Assembly: GCA_910584035.1 (NCBI GenBank)
Contig: CAJTZR010000051.1
Coordinates: 1-12,188 of the forward strand
Source of the DNA: an uncultured Christensenella sp.
GTDB lineage: Bacteria > Bacillota > Clostridia > Christensenellales > UBA3700
Length of the DNA: 12,188 nt
Reading direction: 5' to 3'
In this document: positions 6,519 through 12,188 of the stretch, piece by piece
Layout: the number at the start of each line of letters is the position of its first letter
Numbering within the stretch: position 1 is the stretch's first letter
Position numbers and translations under genes: made by a program
The notes under the pieces: generated by a model
Told to the model about the DNA's origin: nothing
The model's input: only the letters and a program-made list of their open reading frames with translations
The model's database searches: none

Positions 6519-6767
6519 ATGGAAAAATTATCAGCAATACAACTTTTGCAAGATAAGGCTGAACAATTAGGCAGATTACCAAAAAAATCTGATTTTACAT
6601 CTGACGAAATCTGTTTAATTAAAGCAAAACTTGGACCTTGGAATAGAGCTTTAGAGAGTGCGGGATTAAAAGAGGTTTCTGAACATTATATTGCAAAAAG
6701 AGAAAAGGTACAAACAAAACGAAAGTTAAAGAAAGAAAATAAACAAAAATTAAAGGATAGCTTTTAA
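6519..6767 (+). CDS. Small basic protein with homing-endonuclease-associated (HNH-repeat) domain
   Basis: An 82-residue soluble protein. Residues about 5-50 (LGRLPKKSDF at 17-26, then LGPWNRALESAGL at 38-50) match the homing-endonuclease-associated repeat, a small helical domain with the pattern 'lGr.P...df........fG.Wn.AL..aGl' that is found beside HNH nucleases and in stand-alone proteins, and is thought to bind DNA. No HNH catalytic motif is present. The C-terminal 25 residues are strongly basic (KREKVQTKRKLKKENKQKLK) and would suit nucleic-acid binding. It starts 15 bases after the preceding stop without a clear ribosome site, so translation is probably coupled, and it ends one base before the next start. 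Its position inside a transporter operon is unusual; a regulator of this or another locus is possible. Confidence 0.72.
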   Translation: MEKLSAIQLLQDKAEQLGRLPKKSDFTSDEICLIKAKLGPWNRALESAGLKEVSEHYIAKREKVQTKRKLKKENKQKLKDSF

Positions 6768-6768
6768 A

Positions 6769-8223
6769 ATGGAAAAACCTATCAAAAATCGGGGTGTTTT
6801 TGTAAAATTATTATGGCTGGGTATTGTTTTTTGTGTTGTGATTAGCACAATTCTATTGGCAAGCTGTGCCAATGATAAGTATGACACTAATCATTATTCT
6901 ATAGAGTTTAATAAAAAACAAGCTACTTTTGTGTTACCGTCTAGTGCCAAGCTGAGCGTGCAAAAACAAACTAAATATTATGTATATGAAGAGGTTACTG
7001 CTGATAATACAAAAGAATCAAAAGATTTTGTAAAATATACTTTTGATAATAGTATTGATACTAGCACATATATATTTAGAATTGAACAAGATAATGCTAT
7101 AACTAAAGCGGGATATTTTCAAAAAGAAGGCAAGTTTAAAATTCCAATAGTTGCTCAGCGTGATAATGATTCAATACAGACAGAAATTGTGGAAACTGCC
7201 AATTTAATGCTTACAAATGTGGGTAATAATTATTTTAAAATTTTGCAAATAGGTGAAAATTTTGATTTAACCGCTTTTAGAAATAGTGCAATAGTTAATA
7301 GTCTTGTAGGCAATGTGCAAATTGAACCAACTTTTGAGTGTAGCATTGTAAAAGGTGATAGTATATCTATTGATAGAGTTAAAGAAAATGTGTTTACAAT
7401 TAAAGCTGTTAAGACTGGTGTCACTCAAGTTAAATTGACTTATGGGCAGATTGATGTGCTAACAAACTCCAAACTAAAAAAATATTCTGCTTGTGGTGAC
7501 AATATGCAAATTGTAATTACATTTGCAGTTGGCGATAGCTATACAACTGATATTCAAGTAACTGCTGATAATCGTGAATTTGATAGTGAGTTTGACATTG
7601 TTTATTTTGAGGGAGATAGTGGTGAGTTTGAGATAGAGACTTTAAACACTAGTAAAGTTATTTGTAATGGTAACGAGATAACTGGAAAAAATGGCAAGTT
7701 TGTTTTGGGAATAAACCAAGGTAGTAATATTATTGAGATTATAAATGGTGGTAAAAGTAAGTTTATGACTATTTATGGTGCTAAAATTGAGTTAGATGTT
7801 ATTGGTGAATGTGTTGTTGGCGGTGAAATTACGATTAAGGTTAAAGGTATATTAAATGTTTTGCCAAAATTGAGTGGTATATATAATCCAACACAAAAGT
7901 TTGCCAATAGCCCAACACCTAGTAATGGAAGTAATTTATATGCGATTATACCAAATATGACAGATGACAAAGTTTTTGTTGCAGACAACGTTAGCCAATA
8001 TGATTTTAGTCAAAATACTATTATAAAATTTGTAATTAAAAAAGAATATTTAATTAATAATAAATTGAATGTAAATTTAAAATTTAAAGCTGAATGGTGG
8101 GGGCTGGCACTTGGTGCACATAGAGATATTGGTAAAAGTGGCTCACAAACTAATATCAATGCGGAGAAGTATAGTGCGGATGTCGGTTTTCTTCCGCCTT
8201 TAGAAATAGATGTTTTATTATAA
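6769..8223 (+). CDS. Large Ig-like surface lipoprotein of the B12 operon
   Basis: A 484-residue predicted lipoprotein: a basic start, a hydrophobic helix (about 11-29) and a classic lipobox L-A-S-C with Cys33. Residues about 155-252 resemble a bacterial Ig-like (Big) domain (ILQIGENFDLTAF ... FTIKAVKTGVTQVKLTYG). After about 255 come further beta-rich segments, and the C-terminal part (about 350-484) contains LPKLSGIYNPTQ (365-376) and WWGLALGAHRDIGKSG (443-458), which look conserved-motif-like but which I cannot assign to a named family. No enzyme active site is visible. The start follows the preceding stop by one base; AAAGGA at 6752-6757 serves as ribosome site with rather long spacing. 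Because it is co-transcribed with two other lipoproteins and an ECF importer under a cobalamin riboswitch, it may present or capture corrinoid at the surface; this is inference from context only. Confidence 0.75.
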   Translation: MEKPIKNRGVFVKLLWLGIVFCVVISTILLASCANDKYDTNHYSIEFNKKQATFVLPSSAKLSVQKQTKYYVYEEVTADNTKESKDFVKYTFDNSIDTSTYIFRIEQDNAITKAGYFQKEGKFKIPIVAQRDNDSIQTEIVETANLMLTNVGNNYFKILQIGENFDLTAFRNSAIVNSLVGNVQIEPTFECSIVKGDSISIDRVKENVFTIKAVKTGVTQVKLTYGQIDVLTNSKLKKYSACGDNMQIVITFAVGDSYTTDIQVTADNREFDSEFDIVYFEGDSGEFEIETLNTSKVICNGNEITGKNGKFVLGINQGSNIIEIINGGKSKFMTIYGAKIELDVIGECVVGGEITIKVKGILNVLPKLSGIYNPTQKFANSPTPSNGSNLYAIIPNMTDDKVFVADNVSQYDFSQNTIIKFVIKKEYLINNKLNVNLKFKAEWWGLALGAHRDIGKSGSQTNINAEKYSADVGFLPPLEIDVLL

Positions 8224-8238
8224 ACTTTGCGAGGGTTT

Positions 8239-8733
8239 ATGAAAAATAAAAGTTTGTTGGTTGTGATTTTAATAGTGTGCATAGCGTTCAGTTTGCTTAT
8301 TGTAGGTTGTTCACCACTAGGAGAAGAAATAGGCGAAGTGACTATTACTATTGAGTGCAAAACAATTTTGAATAATATGGATAAAGTTGAGCAAAGTTTG
8401 GTTGACAACAATATAATACCACAAGACGGCATTATATTGCCACAAACTAAAGTTAAAGTATATAGTAACGAGAGTGTTTATAATGTTTTGGTTAGAGTCT
8501 GTAAGGAAAACAAGATTGCTCTTGATTGTGATTTAGAACCAATGTTTCAAACTTATTATGTTAAGGGAATTAACCATATATATGAGTTAAGTGTAGGCTC
8601 TAGTTCGGGTTGGTTATATTTTGTAAATGGTGAACAAGTAAACTATGGTGTGTCTCTTTACAAATTGCAAGGTGGGGAAAATATCAAGTTTGCCTACACA
8701 GTAGTTTTGGGGGATTGTAATGAGTTTGATTGA
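8239..8733 (+). CDS. DUF4430 (transcobalamin-C-like) lipoprotein, predicted corrinoid-binding
   Basis: A 164-residue lipoprotein with a hydrophobic signal ending L-I-V-G-C (Cys24). The ATG at 8239 is preferred, with GAGG at 8231-8234; a frame opening at a TTG at 8227 has no better site and delays the signal peptide. The mature protein is a full DUF4430 domain: VTITIEC (34-40), IIPQDGIIL (59-67), ESVYNVLVRVCKEN (78-91), SSGWLYFVNGEQVNYGVSLY (122-141) and KLQGGENIKFAYT (142-154). This family is related to the C-terminal domain of transcobalamin/intrinsic factor, and such lipoproteins often accompany ECF-type vitamin importers in Firmicutes. It lies directly before the ECF T gene, whose start overlaps its end by 14 bases, so the two are translated together. 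The likely job is to hold cobalamin near the transporter. Substrate assignment is inference supported by the riboswitch. Confidence 0.85.
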   Translation: MKNKSLLVVILIVCIAFSLLIVGCSPLGEEIGEVTITIECKTILNNMDKVEQSLVDNNIIPQDGIILPQTKVKVYSNESVYNVLVRVCKENKIALDCDLEPMFQTYYVKGINHIYELSVGSSSGWLYFVNGEQVNYGVSLYKLQGGENIKFAYTVVLGDCNEFD

Positions 8734-9598
8734 TAAACAAAATCCAATAGTAACATTTATCTACTTGTTGCTCACAATAATTATAACAATGTTCACTATG
8801 AATCCAATTATTTTAGGTGCTTCTTTTGTGTCAGCTTTGCTATTGTTTTGCTTGTTAGTAGGAATAAAAAAAACTTTGATAAGATTAAGTTATTCCTTAC
8901 TCTTTATATTGTTAATTACTATTATCAATCCTCTATTTTCAAGACAAGGAATGACAGAGTTGTTTGCTATTGGTAGTCTAGTTGTAACCCTGGAGTCAGT
9001 GCTTAATGGTGTTGCTATAGGTATTATGTTGAGTAGCATTATTGTTTGGTTTAGTGTAATAAATATTTTATTGGATAGCGATAAAATTAGCTATATTTTT
9101 AGCAAATACACTCCGAAAATCGGTACTATTTTGTCAGTTTCTTTAGGTTTATTCCCAAAATATATTGCTCAATATAAGATTATTGATAATAATTTGAAAG
9201 GTTTGGGGTTATACAGCAATGCTAATGTTTTCAATAAAATCAAATTAAAATTACATACTTTATCTACCCTTATAAGTTGGTCAATAGAGGGGGCACTTAC
9301 TTTATCAGATAGTATGTCAGCACGTGGGTATGATTTGAAAGGCAAGCGAGTTTATAACAAATATAAATTTACACCTTATGATATTTTGTTTTTACTTGTC
9401 GTTTTAAGTGTAGGTATTGTGCTGTTGGTATTTTTAGGTTTAGGCATTGGCAGTTATTATTACTATCCAACATTTAAGCAAATTGCTTTTGATAGTAGTA
9501 TTTGGATATATTTTGTGTCTTTTGCTTTTATGAATTTTATGGCTTGTCAAATAGTATGGGGGAGTGTTAAATGGCAATATTTGAAATCAAAAATTTAA
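8720..9598 (+). CDS. ECF transporter transmembrane (T) component
   Basis: A 292-residue polytopic membrane protein of the EcfT/CbiQ family. Its hydrophobic helices begin near residue 10 and the C-terminal half carries the coupling-helix motif SMSARGYDLKGKR (198-210), the Ala-Arg-Gly signature by which EcfT engages the ATPases. The usual first short coupling motif is not well conserved; around 155-165 the sequence reads IDNNLKGLGLY. In ECF transporters EcfT links the substrate-binding S component to the ATPase pair. The start at 8720 overlaps the DUF4430 gene by 14 bases, and GGGGGAT lies upstream as ribosome site. The following ATPase gene overlaps this one by 28 bases. Dedicated (group I) rather than shared use is suggested, because the S gene is in the same operon. 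Confidence 0.9.
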   Translation: MSLIDKQNPIVTFIYLLLTIIITMFTMNPIILGASFVSALLLFCLLVGIKKTLIRLSYSLLFILLITIINPLFSRQGMTELFAIGSLVVTLESVLNGVAIGIMLSSIIVWFSVINILLDSDKISYIFSKYTPKIGTILSVSLGLFPKYIAQYKIIDNNLKGLGLYSNANVFNKIKLKLHTLSTLISWSIEGALTLSDSMSARGYDLKGKRVYNKYKFTPYDILFLLVVLSVGIVLLVFLGLGIGSYYYYPTFKQIAFDSSIWIYFVSFAFMNFMACQIVWGSVKWQYLKSKI

Positions 9599-11190
9599 AT
9601 TTTACATACGCTCGTGCTAAGTGTAAGGCGATAGATAATTTGAGCCTTAAAATTGAGGCTGGTAGTTTTTGCGTAATCTGTGGCAAGTCGGGTTCAGGTA
9701 AATCTACTTTAATCAGATTATTAAAAAAAGAGGTATCACCTCAAGGTGAATTAAGTGGTGAAATTTTATATAACAATATTCCTCTAAATAGTATATCAGA
9801 CAGAGTTTCTGTAACAGATATTGGTTTTGTTCATCAAGATGTTAATAGCGGACTAGTTTGTGATAAGGTTTGGAAAGAACTTGCGTTTGGTTTAGGTAAT
9901 CTAGGTTATAATGACGATTATATTGGTGCAAAAGTTGCAGAAATTTCTGAGTATTTTGGTATCAGCAAATGGTGCAATAAAAAGATAAGCGAGCTTTCTG
10001 GCGGTAGTAAACAAATAGTATCGCTAGCCTCTGTTATGACTATGAATCCCAAAGTTTTATTGCTTGATGAGCCAACCTCAATGCTTGACCCAATAGCAAA
10101 AAAGAATTTTATTAATTTGCTTAATCGTATAAATAAGGAACTTGGTATTACTATTATAATGATAGAACATAATTTGGAAAATGTTTTTGATATTGCAAAT
10201 AATATTGTTGTTTTGGATAGTGGTAAACTTATTGCAAATTGCACGCCATATTGCTTGTCAAAAGCACTTATGGGATATGACTGCTTAAAATATATTGGAC
10301 TACCAGAATTTGCAGAAATTTATGCTCAGTTTGGTAATGATATTATGCCTAATACAATTGAAAGTAAAAAGGCTTGGCTTAAATCGGTAATTGGAGATAA
10401 TGCTCAAAATACAGCTAATGAAACTCTTAATAATGATTGTGAAAGTCAAAGCGTTTTAACTGCGGAAAATTTGTATTTTAGATATGATAAAAAAGGTGAG
10501 GATATTGTTAAAGGTGCTAGTTTAAAACTAAACAAAGGCGAAATTATTTGTTTGTTAGGTGGTAATGGTGGCGGAAAAACAACTTTTATCAATCTGCTAA
10601 ATGGTATTTTTAAAGCATATTCAGGAAAAGTTAAAATTGAAAAAAATTGCAAAGTTGCAACTCTACCGCAAAATGCAAAAGGCTTGTTTGTGGAAAGCAG
10701 CGTTGAAAATGAATTGAATGTTTTTGCAAAACTGCTAAAAATTGATAAGGATAAAGTACAAAGCTTGCTTGAAAAGTTTGATTTAATTGGCATACGTGAG
10801 TTGCATCCTTATGACATAAGCGGTGGTGAGGTTCAACGCCTTGCACTTGCAAAATTGTTTTTGGTTAATCCAGATATACTCAGTCTTGACGAACCAACTC
10901 AAGGTATGGATATGGCTTCAAAAGAGTATTTGAAAAATTTGCTTTTGGAAAATAAATTGCAAGGGAAAAGTGTAATTGTTGTCACTCACGATTTGCGTTT
11001 TGCGAGTATGATTGCGGATAAAGTTGGTATGTTTTTTGATGGCAAAATTGTAGCTTTAAATAGTGCAAGTAAATTTTTTGAAAACAATAATATTTATACA
11101 ACAGAGAGTAGTTATTTAACTAGAGACTTTGAAAAAGGCTTATACTCTGTAGAAAAAATAGTTAGTAGAATAAAAAATAATTTATGTTAA
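9571..11190 (+). CDS. ECF transporter ATPase, two ABC domains fused
   Basis: A 539-residue protein with two complete ABC ATPase domains in one chain, in place of separate EcfA and EcfA' subunits. Domain 1: Walker A GKSGSGKST (38-46), Q-loop Gln89, signature LSGGSKQ (142-148), Walker B LLLDEP (163-168), switch His200. Domain 2: Walker A GGNGGGKTT (330-338), Q-loop Gln367, signature ISGGEVQ (416-422), Walker B LSLDEP (437-442), switch His473. Both sites keep the residues needed for ATP binding and hydrolysis. A linker of about 80 residues (roughly 215-295) joins the domains. GGGGGAG (9558-9564) is the ribosome site, inside the T gene, so production is coupled. It would power uptake of the corrinoid bound by the S component. 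Fused ATPases are known in other dedicated ECF systems. Confidence 0.92.
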   Translation: MAIFEIKNLNFTYARAKCKAIDNLSLKIEAGSFCVICGKSGSGKSTLIRLLKKEVSPQGELSGEILYNNIPLNSISDRVSVTDIGFVHQDVNSGLVCDKVWKELAFGLGNLGYNDDYIGAKVAEISEYFGISKWCNKKISELSGGSKQIVSLASVMTMNPKVLLLDEPTSMLDPIAKKNFINLLNRINKELGITIIMIEHNLENVFDIANNIVVLDSGKLIANCTPYCLSKALMGYDCLKYIGLPEFAEIYAQFGNDIMPNTIESKKAWLKSVIGDNAQNTANETLNNDCESQSVLTAENLYFRYDKKGEDIVKGASLKLNKGEIICLLGGNGGGKTTFINLLNGIFKAYSGKVKIEKNCKVATLPQNAKGLFVESSVENELNVFAKLLKIDKDKVQSLLEKFDLIGIRELHPYDISGGEVQRLALAKLFLVNPDILSLDEPTQGMDMASKEYLKNLLLENKLQGKSVIVVTHDLRFASMIADKVGMFFDGKIVALNSASKFFENNNIYTTESSYLTRDFEKGLYSVEKIVSRIKNNLC

Positions 11191-11244
11191 TGTTGTTGCG
11201 TTAGTATAAGGTTATTTTAATTTAAAATAAACAAAAGGTATGAA

Positions 11245-11946
11245 ATGGTAAGTAAATTTAATGTTAAAAATTTAATATTTTACTTTTTAGCATTTATAGC
11301 AATTCCAGCAGTTATTGTTATTGGGCTATTTTTGTTACCTAGTAAAAATTATGCTTTAATATCTGTTGCAATTGTAATTTTTTGTAATGCTATCTTTTTG
11401 TTTGATTTTGAAAAAAGCAAAAATACTACTCGTGAGATAGTTTTAATATCTGTATTGGTTGCACTAACGGTTGTTAGTAGAGTAATTTTTGCACCAATTC
11501 CGTCATTCAAACCAGTAACTGCCATTGTTATAATTGCGGGGGTCGCGTATGGTTGTAAGGCTGGTTACATTACAGGTGCAATGGCTGCTTTAGTTTCTGA
11601 TATATTTTTTGGCATAGGAGCTTGGACACCTTTCCAAATGTTTGTATGGGGCGTAATTGGCTTTTTTGCAGGTATACTTTTTTGTAATAAAAAATTTAAT
11701 TTGTGCCTAATAGCAATTTATGCAGTTATATGTGGCGTATTATTTTCAGTACTAATGGACATATGGACGGTTATTGCAATAGATAATAATTTTAATATAG
11801 TACGCTATGCTCAAGTACTTTTGGCAAGTTTGCCATTTATGGCAATTTATGCCGTTTCGAATTTGATATTTGTTTTAATTCTTACCAAACCTTTTTGCAA
11901 AAAATTATTTAGAATAAAAGATAAATTCGGAGTATTTAAGGCTTAA
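11245..11946 (+). CDS. ECF transporter substrate-binding (S) component, predicted cobalamin-specific
   Basis: A 233-residue membrane protein. The core from about residue 62 matches ECF S components: REIVLISVLVALTVVSRVIF (63-82), then APIPSFKPVTAIVIIAGVAYG (83-103), the alanine/glycine-rich GYITGAMAALVSDIFFGIGAW (107-127) and further helices to about 215. S components bind one vitamin each; CbrT-type members carry cobalamin. Specificity cannot be read from these residues, so cobalamin is inferred from the riboswitch and the DUF4430 partner. Two extra hydrophobic segments precede the core (about 9-31 and 36-54), making it longer than a minimal six-helix S protein. It starts 54 bases after the ATPase, with AAAGGT (11234-11239) as ribosome site; the gap holds an A/T-only inverted repeat (11212-11230). 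It ends the operon. Confidence 0.85.
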   Translation: MVSKFNVKNLIFYFLAFIAIPAVIVIGLFLLPSKNYALISVAIVIFCNAIFLFDFEKSKNTTREIVLISVLVALTVVSRVIFAPIPSFKPVTAIVIIAGVAYGCKAGYITGAMAALVSDIFFGIGAWTPFQMFVWGVIGFFAGILFCNKKFNLCLIAIYAVICGVLFSVLMDIWTVIAIDNNFNIVRYAQVLLASLPFMAIYAVSNLIFVLILTKPFCKKLFRIKDKFGVFKA

Positions 11947-12080
11947 AAATTTGTATTTAAATAATGTAATAAATCTGATATGTATGCATTAAATTTTGAA
12001 TATTCAAATAATTATAAAACCTATCCAAGTCTAATTTCAGTCATTTATTGGCTTGAAAGAGTGAAAAATAACTAATAAAA

Positions 12081-12122
12081 ACAATAAGGCAAAAGTATAA
12101 ATTTTGCCTTGTTGTATTTTTT
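12081..12122 (+). terminator. Terminator of the B12 transport operon
   Basis: ACAATAAGGCAAAA pairs with TTTTGCCTTGTTGT (14 pairs with one G-U) around GTATAAA, followed by ATTTTTT (12116-12122). This is a strong intrinsic terminator 134 bases after the S component. The stretch 11947-12080 before it contains no convincing gene; a 31-codon frame at 11980-12075 is discussed among the rejected items. Confidence 0.9.
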
Positions 12123-12156
12123 GTAAAGTCAAGATTTTGTAAAAAGTCGATTTTTT

Positions 12157-12188
12157 AAAAATACCCACCGAAAATCGGGGGTATTTTT
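12157..12188. terminator. Second hairpin at the window edge
   Basis: AAAAATACCCACCG can pair with CGGGGGTATTTTT around AAAAT, leaving one bulged A. It looks like a strong terminator stem with its U-rich arm at the 3' side. Its direction is unclear because the window ends here: it could reinforce the operon terminator or belong to a convergent gene beyond the edge. Confidence 0.55.

Noticed and set aside
8227..8238. TTG start for the DUF4430 lipoprotein
   Set aside because: GAGG precedes the ATG at 8239 and the signal peptide starts cleanly there; the TTG lies in the ribosome-site region itself.
10446..10852. Minus-strand frames inside the fused ATPase gene
   Set aside because: They lie opposite the strongly conserved second ABC domain and are by-products of its codon use.
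9571..11190. Possible fusion artefact joining two separate ATPase genes
   Set aside because: The frame is continuous with a normal linker and both domains are complete; fused ECF ATPases are a known arrangement.
11980..12075. 31-codon frame MYALNFEYSNN... just before the operon terminator
   Set aside because: No ribosome site, and an open frame of this length is not surprising in such AT-rich DNA; no recognised similarity.

Overview
The window is AT-rich DNA (by eye roughly two thirds or more A+T) with Gram-positive style expression signals: AGGAGG-type ribosome sites, TTGACA/TATAAT promoters with 17-base spacing, short hairpin plus T-run terminators, and several lipobox signal peptides. Together with the dockerin-like module, the DUF4430 lipoprotein and the ECF transporter, this suggests a low-GC member of the Clostridia, plausibly a gut or other anaerobic species. 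The assignment is inference; there is no rRNA or marker gene in the window.

Layout. (1) Bases 15-3158 encode a 1047-residue surface lipoprotein: beta-helix-like repeats, an MBG-type domain and a C-terminal dockerin-like module. (2) A convergent intergenic gap with two hairpins separates it from a minus-strand PlsC-type acyltransferase (3470-4288). (3) A divergent gap leads to a YgjP-type zinc metallopeptidase (4596-5306) whose promoter predicts a leaderless mRNA, then a small three-helix PQ-loop/SemiSWEET-like membrane protein with an acidic tail (5371-5802) and its terminator. (4) From 5870 to 12122 lies one apparent transcription unit and the main interest of the window.

The large unit begins with a strong promoter whose predicted start coincides with the 5' edge of a compact cobalamin (B12) riboswitch, followed by a terminator-like hairpin. 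It then encodes a small lipoprotein resembling DUF4430 (6081-6503), a small basic protein with a homing-endonuclease-associated repeat (6519-6767), a 484-residue Ig-like lipoprotein (6769-8223), a clear DUF4430/transcobalamin-C-like lipoprotein (8239-8733), and a complete ECF transporter: T component (8720-9598), fused two-domain ATPase (9571-11190) and S component (11245-11946). A strong terminator follows at 12081-12122.

Working model: when corrinoid is scarce the riboswitch allows read-through. Surface lipoproteins then capture corrinoid outside the membrane, and the ECF complex imports it using two ATPase domains. The riboswitch and the transcobalamin-like fold support cobalamin as substrate; the roles of the small DNA-binding-like protein and the large lipoprotein are unknown and are the most novel parts.
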